A DNA stretch of 64,000 nucleotides from Streptococcus parasanguinis (lineage in GTDB: Bacteria > Bacillota > Bacilli > Lactobacillales > Streptococcaceae), in NCBI RefSeq assembly GCF_032163505.1, contig NZ_CP134147.1:958501-1022500 (forward strand). The letters run 5' to 3'. Made by a program: the position numbers and the translations under genes. Position 1 is the first letter of the stretch, and every line of letters starts with the position of its first letter. Shown here one piece after another: positions 1 to 8,611 of this stretch. The notes beneath the pieces were generated by a model that searched no databases, was not told the origin of the DNA, and worked only from the letters and a program-made list of their open reading frames with translations.

Positions 1-552
1 GCATCTGGGATCAAGTCCCCAATTTATACCGATAACCGTGTAACCCTCGCTTATCCTGAAACTCGTACCTTGATCGAAAATGGATTTGTAGATAAAATCA
101 AGGAAGCTTTCCCTGAAGTAGAAGTGATTGCAGGTACAGCAACTGCAGGAATTCCTCACGGAGCCATTATTGCGGACAAGATGAATTTGCCATTTGCCTA
201 CATCCGTAGCAAACCAAAAGACCATGGTGCTGGAAACCAAATTGAAGGCCGTGTACCACAAGGTCAAAAGATGGTCGTAGTGGAAGATTTGATTTCTACT
301 GGTGGATCTGTCTTGGATGCTGTCGCAGCTGCCAAGCGTGAAGGGGCGGACGTTCTTGGTGTGGTTGCCATCTTCACCTACCAATTGGAGAAAGCCGATA
401 AGAAATTTGCGGAAGCTGGCGTTCAACTTGAAACCTTGTCTAACTATACAGAATTGATTCATTTGGCAGAAGAACAAGGTTATATCACTTCTGAAGGTTT
501 AGAGTTGTTGCACCGTTTCAAGGAAAACCAAGAAACTTGGCAAAATAAATAA
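1..552 (+). CDS. pyrE: Orotate phosphoribosyltransferase, 5' end outside window
   Basis: Joins orotate to PRPP to give orotidine 5'-phosphate in pyrimidine synthesis; cytosolic homodimer. The frame is open from base 1, so the start lies upstream; 183 residues are visible, where I recall about 210 for streptococcal PyrE. The PRPP-binding loop [12 protein letters not shown] is present, as is the [13 protein letters not shown] segment that carries the catalytic loop. The TTG at base 70 is internal and should not be taken as the start. A strong terminator follows directly. pyrC lies about 5 kb downstream but is not in the same transcription unit. Confidence 0.95.
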   Translation, partial: ASGIKSPIYTDNRVTLAYPETRTLIENGFVDKIKEAFPEVEVIAGTATAGIPHGAIIADKMNLPFAYIRSKPKDHGAGNQIEGRVPQGQKMVVVEDLISTGGSVLDAVAAAKREGADVLGVVAIFTYQLEKADKKFAEAGVQLETLSNYTELIHLAEEQGYITSEGLELLHRFKENQETWQNK

Positions 553-559
553 TAGGACG

Positions 560-584
560 GAAGCGTTTCTAACGCTTCTTTTTT
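560..584 (+). terminator. Intrinsic terminator after pyrE
   Basis: An 8-bp perfect stem (GAAGCGTT / AACGCTTC) with a 3-base loop is followed by six T residues, eight bases after the pyrE stop. Confidence 0.9.
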
Positions 585-694
585 ATACTATTTTCACTAG
601 TTGGTGGTTAACTTGAATCTCAAAGTAAAATCCGGTATGATAGTAGTAATTGTTTTTATGGATGAAGGAAAAACTATTTTTAAGGGAGAATAAG

Positions 695-1294
695 ATGACA
701 AAAGAACATTATTTGCAAGTGAAGAAGCAGGCTCGGGTCTGGTTTACCGTCAATATCATCATCAGTTTGATTGCTATTGCAGGAGGAATTTTAGTGGTCA
801 TTAGTAAATCACGTCATATCCCATTTTTATTGATGGCCTTGGGGGCACTGACTTTGATGAACCAAGTCTTGGTTACCCCCGCTTTCAACGCCAAAAAAGA
901 AGCTGAGGAAGAACATCCAGAATGGAAGAGCTTGTCTACTAAAGATACTAAACTTCCTGTGGAGAATCTGCAGAAAGGGGTTTTGGTATCAGCTGCGGCT
1001 CTTCTGATTGTCATTATTGGTTTCTTCATGTTCTATCGTCCTCTTCCGACAACAGACGCAGGAACTGAAGTGATCAAAACCTATCGAGAGATTCAGTCTG
1101 TTCCAGAAAGTTCGACAGAAAAAGAATCTAACTCGATCTCCAATTTGACTCCGAAAGATGTTCAAACCTTACAAGAATTGAAAGAAGAAATCGAATCCAA
1201 TGCCCCATCAGATTCAAACTCACTAGATATAAACAAAGCAAAAGATCTTGCAGAAAAAGCGCAGCAACAGAATTGGTTGAAAAGGGGAGAATAA
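695..1294 (+). CDS. Small membrane protein of unknown function
   Basis: A 199-residue protein I do not recognise. I place the start at 695, behind AAGGGAGAA, rather than at the in-frame ATG at 650. Two hydrophobic segments lie near residues 17-37 and 43-60, with a third near 96-113, followed by a polar Ser/Glu/Lys-rich tail of about 85 residues. The first of four small membrane-protein genes in a row (695-2603), each about 0-70 bases from the next. Function unknown. Confidence 0.7.
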   Translation: MTKEHYLQVKKQARVWFTVNIIISLIAIAGGILVVISKSRHIPFLLMALGALTLMNQVLVTPAFNAKKEAEEEHPEWKSLSTKDTKLPVENLQKGVLVSAAALLIVIIGFFMFYRPLPTTDAGTEVIKTYREIQSVPESSTEKESNSISNLTPKDVQTLQELKEEIESNAPSDSNSLDINKAKDLAEKAQQQNWLKRGE

Positions 1295-1349
1295 AAATTT
1301 TTTCAAGGGATTTGAAACCAACTAGTTTATGTGAAAAGGTAAAAAATTA

Positions 1350-1841
1350 ATGACAGTAACAATATTCTGGCTTAGTTTGGGCATTCTGACACTTATTTTC
1401 CTGATCATGCTGCTTATCTTTTACACCTTGTATCGCCGTGAAATAAAAGTGAAAACAGAATCTACCGCAAAAGTTATGGGAGAAGTAGTTGCTTTTGATT
1501 CCCAAAATCAACTGCTTATTTCTCTGCCTGTGGTGGAGTATCAAGTCGAGGGTGAAAGATACCAGAAGAACTTTACCTACGCTTATTTTAGAGAGACTTC
1601 TTCTAAGTCAAGACAAACCAATGTTTTCGATAGAACCTATGTTCTTGGAGCCGGCAAAAATCTGGATTTGCGGATGATATTCCCAATTGGGTCTCCTATG
1701 ACAGTTTTTTATAATCCAGTCGATCCACAGCTTGGTTTTGTCGAACGATATGCCGGCTTAGTCGGTTTCTATAAAATCGGAATGATTCTAACGGTTGGAA
1801 TTTATCTTGGGTTAGTATGTATTCTAGCTTTGTTAGGTTGA
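1350..1841 (+). CDS. DUF3592-like membrane protein
   Basis: A 163-residue protein with a transmembrane helix at each end (about 5-27 and 139-161) and a soluble middle part. The middle reads like DUF3592 proteins: a VEYQVEGERYQ segment, then GSPMTVFYNPVDPQ, matching that family's habit of a basic or polar turn followed by a Y-x-P-x-x-P element. The family has no known biochemical role. Second gene of the small membrane cluster. Confidence 0.6.
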   Translation: MTVTIFWLSLGILTLIFLIMLLIFYTLYRREIKVKTESTAKVMGEVVAFDSQNQLLISLPVVEYQVEGERYQKNFTYAYFRETSSKSRQTNVFDRTYVLGAGKNLDLRMIFPIGSPMTVFYNPVDPQLGFVERYAGLVGFYKIGMILTVGIYLGLVCILALLG

Positions 1842-1907
1842 ATTGTTCCGACCTATCTGAAATAAAAAGCACATTCATATATGTTTGGTTGAATGAGAGG
1901 ATTTTCA

Positions 1908-2405
1908 ATGATCAAAAGAGGTCAATGTTTTAATATCAGTTTGAATGGGAAAAGGCCACTCTGGGGGTACTTTTTGTTGGTGACAGATCAAGGGGAAGAA
2001 TTCATCGTCAAACGCAATTGTAAAATCCCTTTCGACAAGTACCGAAAAGTGTACCAGACCAACCATTCGTTTAAAGATCAAATTTTTTCAAAGAAAGCAC
2101 CAGCAAATATTTATTCTTTGATTGGTGTTCCACTAGGCCTATTATTAGCAAGGACATTTATAAAGATCCTTCCCATGGACCTTTTCTTTGGGAAAGCAAA
2201 TCTTGATTTGAATGTTAGAGAAGGGGCGATAAATGTCTTTTTGTTTCTATTTGCAGTTATGATCACTTTATGGCTGGTCGCTATTGCTAGATATGTGCAG
2301 TTGAAACGGTTTGTTAAGAAAAATGAAGCAGAACTAGTATTTGTTGGTCAGATAAAACCAGTAGAGTATCTTCAAAAAACAGCAAATGGAATCGAGGTGT
2401 GGTGA
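1908..2405 (+). CDS. Membrane protein of unknown function
   Basis: A 165-residue protein. The ATG at 1908 is preferred over the in-frame ATG at 1893 because AGAGG sits about eight bases before it. The N-terminal ~65 residues are polar; two hydrophobic segments follow (about 70-90 and 110-130), then a short cytosolic-type tail with several Lys. Its TGA stop abuts the next ATG directly, so the two genes are probably co-translated. I do not recognise the family. Confidence 0.65.
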   Translation: MIKRGQCFNISLNGKRPLWGYFLLVTDQGEEFIVKRNCKIPFDKYRKVYQTNHSFKDQIFSKKAPANIYSLIGVPLGLLLARTFIKILPMDLFFGKANLDLNVREGAINVFLFLFAVMITLWLVAIARYVQLKRFVKKNEAELVFVGQIKPVEYLQKTANGIEVW

Positions 2406-2603
2406 ATGCGAAAAATAAGAAAACGTCAATTGTTTGCCCTGGTTTGTTTAAGCATGATAGTCCTGTTTTTAGCATATTTTGTTCAAATGCGCTTGTTTTT
2501 GGGATTGATTTTATATTTGTTGGTCGTTCTCTTTTATAGAGGCCTTGAATTCACAGAGCCTCGGGAAATTGAGTTTGATTTTAAGGAAGATCCTAAAGAT
2601 TAA
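2406..2603 (+). CDS. 65-residue membrane protein
   Basis: A very short protein: a basic N-terminus (MRKIRKRQ), one long or two short hydrophobic helices over residues 9-45, and an acidic tail. It starts at the base after the stop of the preceding gene. Family unknown; its reality is supported by the coupling and by the terminator that follows. Confidence 0.55.
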   Translation: MRKIRKRQLFALVCLSMIVLFLAYFVQMRLFLGLILYLLVVLFYRGLEFTEPREIEFDFKEDPKD

Positions 2604-2641
2604 AGATTATTCCCCAACCTTAATGATTTCCTACCACCCCA

Positions 2642-2665
2642 TAACAGCAGAAATGCTGTTTTTTT
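2642..2665 (+). terminator. Intrinsic terminator closing the small membrane-protein cluster
   Basis: AACAGCA-GAAA-TGCTGTT stem-loop followed by a T run. Its T run abuts the extended -10 of the next gene, so there is no room for a separate -35 region. Confidence 0.8.
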
Positions 2666-2682
2666 GATATAATGGACCTATG
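2665..2682 (+). promoter_or_regulatory. Extended -10 promoter giving a leaderless mRNA
   Basis: TGATATAAT (TG at 2665-2666, TATAAT at 2668-2673) is followed by exactly six bases and then the ATG at 2680. Transcription would be expected to begin at or next to the A of the ATG, leaving no room for a ribosome binding site. Confidence 0.65.
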
Positions 2683-4182
2683 TTATCGAAAAGTAAACGT
2701 ATTCTATTTGGGATGCTTCATGTTGTCATGTTGCTAGTGATGGTCCACTGGTTCTTGATCAGTGTGATCTATCTGAGAGAGATTTCATGGCTAGCCATTT
2801 TAGGTGCTGGATTGCTATTTCTGCTAGCCTGGCTGAAACGCGATGGGCTAAAGAGTGCCTTTGCTTGGTTGACTCGGCACAAAAAAGGCTTCTTGCTTGG
2901 TGCCCTTGTCTTTCAGGTGATTGTCATGGTCTGTGCGGAGCTCTTTATCCGTCGGGATGCTGCGGTTGTTTTCAAAGGGGCTTTTGATCTTCTTAAGCAA
3001 TCTTCCATCACCAACTACCTCAGTCGCAATCCCAATAACATTCCGCTCTTTCTTTACGAGAAGTTTTTCTATGTCTTATTTGGCTCTAGCGGTCTGTGGG
3101 TCATGCAGGCTCTCAATATCCTCTATGTCAATCTGGGTGCAGTCCTCTTGTACAAGCTGTCCCAGAAGCATTTCAATCAAAAAACGGCTGATCTGGTCTA
3201 TCTCTTCTATGTGAGCTTGATCTGTTACTCGCCTTATTTCTACTCCATGTACACGGACATTCCGCCGCTTCCATTGATTGCCCTTCAATTATGGTGGGCC
3301 TTGGATCTCTTAAAGGAAGATCAAGCAGTCTCCTGGAAGAAGATTGTTGGTTTGGGAATCTTATCTGGCGTGACCATGTTGATCCGTCCAACGACGATTA
3401 TTGTCATGATTGCCTTTTGGACTGTGCTCTTCTTCAGAGGAAATTGGAAGGCCTTTGGCAAGATTGCTACGGTGACGGTCTTGACGACGGGCTTTGTCTT
3501 TGCAGGATTGAATACAGCGGTCAATCATCAAAGAGTTGTACCGATCTTGAAACAAGAAGGGCTGGCTAAAGGACCACTCTTGTTTATCAATCTGGGCTTG
3601 ACAGATATGGGGCACAACCAAGAAGATATGAAAGAAGGCTTGCTGGCCTATATCGATGAGGATAAGCGATCGGATTACAACAATGGCCTCTTTAAAAAAG
3701 AAAATGTGATCAAAGAAATCAAGCGCCGTCTCAAGGAGTACGGACCGTTCGGTTTGATCGGGCATATCTACTACAAGCAATCCTTGACGGTAGCAGAAGG
3801 AACCCTGGGCTGGCTCTACCGAGATGTAGAGTATGAGAAGACGCCTTTTATCAATCCTCTCTATGCACCCCTGACTAAAAATAATGGTTTGGCAAAATGG
3901 GTGCGGACCTATTTCCTTAGCATTGATCGCCCGCAGTACAAGTATTATGAATTTGTCAAGCAGCTGATCTGGATCGTCCTATCGGCTGGTTTGGTTGGAG
4001 CTTATCTCAAACGTCGAGATACAGATGATTTTAACTTCCTTTCCTTAGCGGTCTTTGGTGGTTTGCTTTTCTTAACCATCTTTGAAGGAGGGAAGACCCG
4101 CTACCTCATCCAATTCTTACCGCAAATTTTACTAGTCGCTTCGATCGGTCTAGCAGGATTTACCAAGAAAGAAAATACCTAA
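2680..4182 (+). CDS. Multi-pass membrane protein, possible GT-C glycosyltransferase
   Basis: A 500-residue protein with about ten hydrophobic segments from residue 5 to the end. A long luminal-type loop begins near residue 90 (RRDAAVVFKGAF...). The pattern of an N-terminal helix, an acidic residue in the first outer loop and repeated aromatic-rich helices resembles lipid-linked-sugar GT-C enzymes (ArnT/PMT-like), but I see no decisive catalytic motif. Transcribed alone, between two terminators, from an apparently leaderless promoter. The alternative is a non-enzymatic polytopic membrane protein. Confidence 0.6.
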   Translation: MLSKSKRILFGMLHVVMLLVMVHWFLISVIYLREISWLAILGAGLLFLLAWLKRDGLKSAFAWLTRHKKGFLLGALVFQVIVMVCAELFIRRDAAVVFKGAFDLLKQSSITNYLSRNPNNIPLFLYEKFFYVLFGSSGLWVMQALNILYVNLGAVLLYKLSQKHFNQKTADLVYLFYVSLICYSPYFYSMYTDIPPLPLIALQLWWALDLLKEDQAVSWKKIVGLGILSGVTMLIRPTTIIVMIAFWTVLFFRGNWKAFGKIATVTVLTTGFVFAGLNTAVNHQRVVPILKQEGLAKGPLLFINLGLTDMGHNQEDMKEGLLAYIDEDKRSDYNNGLFKKENVIKEIKRRLKEYGPFGLIGHIYYKQSLTVAEGTLGWLYRDVEYEKTPFINPLYAPLTKNNGLAKWVRTYFLSIDRPQYKYYEFVKQLIWIVLSAGLVGAYLKRRDTDDFNFLSLAVFGGLLFLTIFEGGKTRYLIQFLPQILLVASIGLAGFTKKENT

Positions 4183-4212
4183 AAGCTCTGGCTTGTTTGA
4201 CAGGCAGAAATT

Positions 4213-4245
4213 GAGGTTGGACAAAAATGTCCAGCCTCTTTTTTA
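4213..4245 (+). terminator. Intrinsic terminator
   Basis: GAGGTTGGACA-aaaa-TGTCCAGCCTC stem with one G-T pair, then a T run. The sequence resembles one end of the ~176-bp repeat described at 29124, 35525, 43250, 45099 and 52847. Confidence 0.9.
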
Positions 4246-4312
4246 TCCAGTGGATCTGCGCCAAATGTGGTATAATGGAAGGTAAGAATTTATTGGATAG
4301 CGGAGAGTTTCC

Positions 4313-4966
4313 ATGCAGCATTCACCCTGGCATGAAGCCATCAAATCCCATCTTCCAGAAGGGTATTTTCACCAGATCAATCACTTTATGAATGAAGTCT
4401 ATAGCAAAGGAGTGGTTTATCCACCGCGTGACAAGGTCTTTAAGGCCTTGCAGACGACAGAGATGGATCAGGTCAAGGTCTTGATCTTAGGCCAAGATCC
4501 CTACCATGGACCAGATCAAGCGCAGGGCTTAAGTTTTTCTGTTCCGGATCATGTACCAGCGCCACCTTCTTTGCAAAATATTCTCAAAGAATTGCGCTCA
4601 GATATTGGAGAGAAGCGTTCCCATGATCTGACCTCTTGGGCAGAGCAAGGAGTGCTCTTGCTCAATGCCTGTTTGACGGTGCCTGCTGGTCAGGCCAATG
4701 GTCATGCAGGACAAATTTGGGAGCCTTTCACAGATGCTGTGATCAAGGTGGTCAATGAGTTGGAGGAGCCTGTTGTCTTTATCCTCTGGGGATCTTATGC
4801 CCGTAAGAAAAGGCCTCTGATTACCCACGATCGACATTTGGTCCTTGAATCAGCTCACCCAAGTCCTTTATCGGCCTACCGAGGATTCTTTGGTTCCCAA
4901 CCCTTTTCAAAAACCAATCAATTTTTGAAAGAGGCGGGACGCGAGCCGATTGATTGGTTAAGATAG
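4313..4966 (+). CDS. ung: Uracil-DNA glycosylase
   Basis: Removes uracil from DNA to start base excision repair. The 217 residues match family-1 [16 protein letters not shown] at residues 60-72 with the catalytic Asp62, the LLLNACLTV block, and the C-terminal [13 protein letters not shown] minor-groove loop with the catalytic His. A TGGTATAAT -10 lies 37 bases upstream and a GGAGAG ribosome site precedes the ATG. mutX follows after nine bases, forming a DNA/nucleotide-repair pair that continues into pyrC. Confidence 0.97.
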   Translation: MQHSPWHEAIKSHLPEGYFHQINHFMNEVYSKGVVYPPRDKVFKALQTTEMDQVKVLILGQDPYHGPDQAQGLSFSVPDHVPAPPSLQNILKELRSDIGEKRSHDLTSWAEQGVLLLNACLTVPAGQANGHAGQIWEPFTDAVIKVVNELEEPVVFILWGSYARKKRPLITHDRHLVLESAHPSPLSAYRGFFGSQPFSKTNQFLKEAGREPIDWLR

Positions 4967-4975
4967 GAGAAAGAA

Positions 4976-5440
4976 ATGCCACAATTAGCAACGATTTGTT
5001 ACATTGACAATGGGAAAGAATTTCTCATGCTGCATCGCAATAAAAAGCCCAATGATGTCCATGAAGGTAAATGGATCGGAGTTGGTGGAAAATTAGAACG
5101 CGGGGAAACCCCTCAGGAGTGTGCTGCGCGTGAGATTTTTGAGGAGACGGGCCTTAGAGCCAAGCCAGTTTTGAAAGGGATTATTACCTTTCCGGAGTTC
5201 ACTCCAGATTTAGACTGGTACACCTATGTCTTCAAGGTAACAGATTTTGAAGGAGAACTGATCGAGTGTAACGAAGGGACCTTGGAGTGGGTACCTTATG
5301 ATCAAGTCCTCTCAAAACCGACCTGGGAAGGGGACCACACCTTTGTCGAGTGGTTGTTGGAGGATAAACCCTTCTTTTCAGCAATGTTTCGCTATGACGG
5401 CGACCGCTTGTTAGAGTCGCATGTTGATTTTTATGAATAA
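4976..5440 (+). CDS. mutX: NUDIX hydrolase, 8-oxo-dGTP diphosphatase type
   Basis: A 154-residue NUDIX protein that, by similarity, cleans oxidised dGTP from the nucleotide pool. The NUDIX box runs from GGKLERGET to REIFEETGL (about residues 38-61) with the metal-binding REIFEE. It sits between ung and pyrC with spacings of 9 and 11 bases, the same order I know from related streptococci. Substrate assignment rests on family and context, not on a visible residue. Confidence 0.88.
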   Translation: MPQLATICYIDNGKEFLMLHRNKKPNDVHEGKWIGVGGKLERGETPQECAAREIFEETGLRAKPVLKGIITFPEFTPDLDWYTYVFKVTDFEGELIECNEGTLEWVPYDQVLSKPTWEGDHTFVEWLLEDKPFFSAMFRYDGDRLLESHVDFYE

Positions 5441-5451
5441 AGGAGAATGCA

Positions 5452-6720
5452 ATGGTTGTCATTAAAAATGGTCGCGTAATGGATCCCAAAACTGGCTTGG
5501 ATCAAGTCTGTGATCTTCGCATTGAAGGAAAGAAAATTGTAGAGATCGCTAAAAACCTCCCAACGGATGGACAAGAAGTCCTTGATGCTACTGGTCTGGT
5601 GGTTGCTCCTGGTTTGATCGATGTACACGTGCATTTCCGTGAACCCGGTCAAACTCATAAAGAAGACATCCATACGGGTGCCTTAGCCGCAGCTGCTGGT
5701 GGTTTTACTCGAGTGGTTATGATGGCCAATACCAATCCGACCATTTCAGATATTGCTACCTTAGAAGAAGTCTTAGCTTCTGCAGCCAAGGAAAATCTCC
5801 ACATTCATACGGTAGCGACGGTGACTAAGAACTTTGACGGTCAACACCTAACAGATTTTGAAGGCCTGCTTAAGGCTGGTGCAGTAGGATTTTCAGATGA
5901 TGGGATTCCCCTTCAAAGTACTAAGGTTGTCCGCCAAGCCTTGGAAGAAGCTAAGCGTCTAGGGACCTTTATTAGTCTGCATGAAGAAGACCCTGAGTTG
6001 AATGGCATTCTAGGTTTGAATGAAAACATTGCTAAGGAACACTTCCATGTCTGTGGGGCGACGGGTGTAGCCGAATATTCAATGGCTGCGCGTGATGCCA
6101 TGATTGCCCATGCGACAGGTGCTCACCTCCATATCCAACACCTTTCCAAGGAAGAAAGTGTCAAGGTGGTGGAATTTGCCCAAGGATTAGGAGCTCATGT
6201 GACGGCAGAAGTGGCACCTCAACACTTTTCGAAAACAGAAAGTCTGCTCTTGACTAAGGGAAGCAATGCTAAGATGAATCCACCTCTTCGCTTGGAATCT
6301 GACCGTCTAGCAGTGATTGAAGGCTTGAAGTCAGGCGTCATCTCCGTGATTGCGACTGACCACGCGCCTCACCATGCAGATGAGAAGAATGTTCCTGATA
6401 TTACCAAAGCACCATCTGGCATGACTGGGCTTGAAACTTCGCTTTCTCTTGGTTTGACCTACTTGGTGCATGCTGGCCATTTAAGCCTGATGCAATTGCT
6501 TGAAAAGATGTCCTATAATCCAGCACGTCTCTATGATTTTGATGCTGGCTATATCGCAGTGGATGGACCGGCTGATTTAACCATCTTTGATCCAGAAGCA
6601 GATCGTCTGGTATCGGATCATTTCGCTTCAAAAGCTGGCAATTCACCATTTGTGGGTGAAACATTAAAAGGGAAAGTTGCTTATACAATCTGTGATGGAC
6701 AAGTGATTTTTCAAGGATAA
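5452..6720 (+). CDS. pyrC: Dihydroorotase
   Basis: Closes N-carbamoyl-aspartate to dihydroorotate, third step of pyrimidine synthesis. The 422 residues are of the long, type I (Gram-positive) class. Metal ligands are visible in [10 protein letters not shown] (residues ~58-67) and in the ATDHAPHH segment near residue 303. Ribosome site AAAGGAGA precedes the ATG. Last of the ung-mutX-pyrC run; the lipase-like gene follows after 14 bases. Confidence 0.96.
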   Translation: MVVIKNGRVMDPKTGLDQVCDLRIEGKKIVEIAKNLPTDGQEVLDATGLVVAPGLIDVHVHFREPGQTHKEDIHTGALAAAAGGFTRVVMMANTNPTISDIATLEEVLASAAKENLHIHTVATVTKNFDGQHLTDFEGLLKAGAVGFSDDGIPLQSTKVVRQALEEAKRLGTFISLHEEDPELNGILGLNENIAKEHFHVCGATGVAEYSMAARDAMIAHATGAHLHIQHLSKEESVKVVEFAQGLGAHVTAEVAPQHFSKTESLLLTKGSNAKMNPPLRLESDRLAVIEGLKSGVISVIATDHAPHHADEKNVPDITKAPSGMTGLETSLSLGLTYLVHAGHLSLMQLLEKMSYNPARLYDFDAGYIAVDGPADLTIFDPEADRLVSDHFASKAGNSPFVGETLKGKVAYTICDGQVIFQG

Positions 6721-6734
6721 GCGATCGTATTCAT

Positions 6735-7577
6735 ATGAATCTTAAAAAAATGATGCAAGGCTTGGTTTTCTTTTTAACCAGCCTTCTTGTCTTTGTCTTT
6801 CTATTTCGTGCTTTGCTACCAACTGCGTCTCCTCGTATGACCAAGCCCAAAACGGCTGAGAAAGAAATCACCTATACATATGTAGCTCTAGGAGATTCAC
6901 TGACCAAAGGTGTTGGAGATAGTACCAATCAAGGGGGCTTTGTGCCCATCCTTGCTCAAAGTCTGTCCAATGAAAATGACGGCCAGTACCAACCTGTCAA
7001 CTATGGAGTAGCTGGGAATACAAGTGCTCAGATCTTAGATCGACTCAAGAAGCAAACAGATCTTCAGAAGGATCTCAAAAAGGCGCGTGTCATGACCTTA
7101 ACGGTTGGGGGAAATGATCTGCGCAAAGTTGTTGTCGATCATCTGAGTGATTTTTCTCTATCAGATATCCAAAAACCGCTCAAGAATTATACAGCGAACC
7201 TCAAAGAAATTATTACAAAGGCCAGAAAGGACAATCCCCATCTTCCCATTTATGTAGTGGGGATCTACAATCCTCTTTACCTGAATTTTCCTGAATTAAC
7301 TAGTATCCAGACGGCTGTAGATCGTTGGAATGAGACGACGGAAGAAACCATCGCGCAATTTGATCAGGTCTATTTCGTTCCGATCAATGATCTGCTTTAT
7401 AAAGGAATTGATGGCAAAATGGGCGTATCAGAAGTCAGTGACGGGAAGACTACCGTTATCAATGATGCCCTGTATGAAGAGGATAGCTTTCACCCTAACA
7501 ATACGGGCTATGAAAAGATGAAACAAGCAATATTGGAGAAAATCAATGCCACGAAGAAAACTTGGAGTCAAAAATAA
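6735..7577 (+). CDS. SGNH/GDSL-type lipase or esterase, membrane-anchored
   Basis: A 280-residue protein with one N-terminal hydrophobic segment (about residues 9-29), so anchored outside the cell or secreted. SGNH blocks are in order: ALGDSLTKG with the nucleophile Ser, VAGNTS, GGNDL, and DSFHPNNTGY with the catalytic Asp and His. This is the YpmR-like group, usually paired with a YpmS-like protein, as here. Natural substrate unknown. Confidence 0.88.
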   Translation: MNLKKMMQGLVFFLTSLLVFVFLFRALLPTASPRMTKPKTAEKEITYTYVALGDSLTKGVGDSTNQGGFVPILAQSLSNENDGQYQPVNYGVAGNTSAQILDRLKKQTDLQKDLKKARVMTLTVGGNDLRKVVVDHLSDFSLSDIQKPLKNYTANLKEIITKARKDNPHLPIYVVGIYNPLYLNFPELTSIQTAVDRWNETTEETIAQFDQVYFVPINDLLYKGIDGKMGVSEVSDGKTTVINDALYEEDSFHPNNTGYEKMKQAILEKINATKKTWSQK

Positions 7578-8178
7578 TCCCATCAACGAGAAGGTCCCCT
7601 TCCTTCAAAAAATTAATATTTGGAAATGGTTGTTTTTAGGATTGGTGAGCCTTCTCTTAGCCTTTGCTATAGTCGTGCAAGGACGCTTAGCGACGCCAAG
7701 AGAAGATGTTAGTCAGCTTCATCAAGCAGTTGGCACCAAAGATGTCAAAGTTGGAACCATGACAACGACTCGGGATCAACTCAATGATACTATCAAATCG
7801 CTACTGAAAAAATATAAGCTGTCCGACTACAAGGTCTATGCGGACAATCAGCAAATCCTATTAGAAGGGCAGTTGAGTCTCTTAGGAAAGGAGTATCCCT
7901 TATATATTTACTTCCAACCATCCAAATTGGAAAATGGGAACATCCTCTTGACGGTGAAGGATTTTTCAGTTGGAACCTTTCAAATTCCACAAAGGATGGT
8001 CTTGCAGCTCTTGAGTAAAAATAAAAATATCCCAAAATTTGTTCAGATCTCACCCAAGCAGTCTACCATCACCATTGTATTGCCAGAAATTGACAATGAC
8101 TTTGGAATCTATGTCAAGGCCAATACCATTGACCTCTATAATGACAAGATCGTTTTCGATTTGTATCAGAAGAAGTAG
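7546..8178 (+). CDS. YpmS-like (DUF2140) membrane-anchored protein
   Basis: A 210-residue protein overlapping the end of the lipase gene by 32 bases; GGAG lies seven bases before the chosen ATG. A basic N-terminus is followed by one transmembrane helix (about residues 25-46) and an extracellular domain rich in beta-type sequence. Overlap and conserved pairing suggest it works with the preceding SGNH hydrolase. The biochemical role of the family is unknown. Confidence 0.82.
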   Translation: MPRRKLGVKNNPINEKVPFLQKINIWKWLFLGLVSLLLAFAIVVQGRLATPREDVSQLHQAVGTKDVKVGTMTTTRDQLNDTIKSLLKKYKLSDYKVYADNQQILLEGQLSLLGKEYPLYIYFQPSKLENGNILLTVKDFSVGTFQIPQRMVLQLLSKNKNIPKFVQISPKQSTITIVLPEIDNDFGIYVKANTIDLYNDKIVFDLYQKK

Positions 8179-8246
8179 GGCGAAAGAGGCTATTCAAATT
8201 GAATTCACAATCATCTTAAAAAATTTCCTTAGGTTCAATAATTCCG

Positions 8247-8280
8247 AGTGCTAGAAACAATAGTGTTTCTAGCACTTTTC
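8247..8280 (+). terminator. Intrinsic terminator after ypmS
   Basis: A 13-bp perfect stem (AGTGCTAGAAACA / TGTTTCTAGCACT) with a four-base loop, then TTTTC. Confidence 0.85.
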
Positions 8281-8356
8281 TCATGACGGGAAGTTTCTAA
8301 GATGACTATATCCTCAATCTAACTAGAACTGAAAGCTTTATTTTGTTTCTATTCAA

Positions 8357-8381
8357 AAAATTCAGAATATTACAGAAAATT
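8357..8381 (+). promoter_or_regulatory. Two overlapping CodY-like boxes before the leu promoter
   Basis: Bases 8357-8371 and 8367-8381 each match 12 of 15 positions of the CodY consensus AATTTTCWGAAAATT. The downstream one ends two bases before the -35 hexamer, so binding would block the promoter when branched-chain amino acids and GTP are plentiful. Site recognition by eye; protein binding is inference. Confidence 0.5.
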
Positions 8382-8382
8382 C

Positions 8383-8411
8383 TTGACATTGCTTTTTCCC
8401 TATGCTAAAAT
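8383..8411 (+). promoter_or_regulatory. Promoter of the leucine operon
   Basis: TTGACA at 8383-8388, a 17-base spacer, and TAAAAT at 8406-8411. This is the only near-consensus sigma-A promoter before leuA and it precedes the leader peptide. Confidence 0.85.
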
Positions 8412-8447
8412 ACTAAACAAGACATTGAACAAAGGAGAAAGTCAAAC

Positions 8448-8501
8448 ATGAAAACAGCTAAGTTTATTCAATTTGCTTTGTTGTTGAGGTATAAGGGCTA
8501 G
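8448..8501 (+). CDS. Leucine operon leader peptide
   Basis: A 17-codon open frame, MKTAKFIQFALLLRYKG, with an AAAGGAGAAAG ribosome site eight bases before it. Three consecutive leucine codons, all TTG, stand at positions 11-13, just before the stop and the attenuator hairpins. Slow translation when Leu-tRNA is scarce would hold the ribosome there and favour the antiterminator. Too short to be found by length-limited gene callers. Confidence 0.85.
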   Translation: MKTAKFIQFALLLRYKG

Positions 8502-8580
8502 TGCAGAAGCATTAGTCCTGTTTGGCTTACCAAGCGGGCAAAAACATCTCGCTTGGTTAACCGAGTGAGATGTTTTTCTT
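8497..8580 (+). promoter_or_regulatory. Transcription attenuator of the leucine operon
   Basis: Three alternative structures are visible. A pause hairpin CTAGTGC-AGAA-GCATTAG overlaps the leader stop. An 8-bp antiterminator pairs ACCAAGCG (8529-8536) with CGCTTGGT (8550-8557). The terminator pairs AACATCTC with GAGATGTT around GGTTAACC (8542-8574) and ends in a T run. The antiterminator uses the left arm and top of the terminator, so the two exclude each other, as in classical amino-acid attenuation. Confidence 0.82.
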
Positions 8581-8611
8581 TATATCCACTACATAAAAAT
8601 GAGGAGACCCT

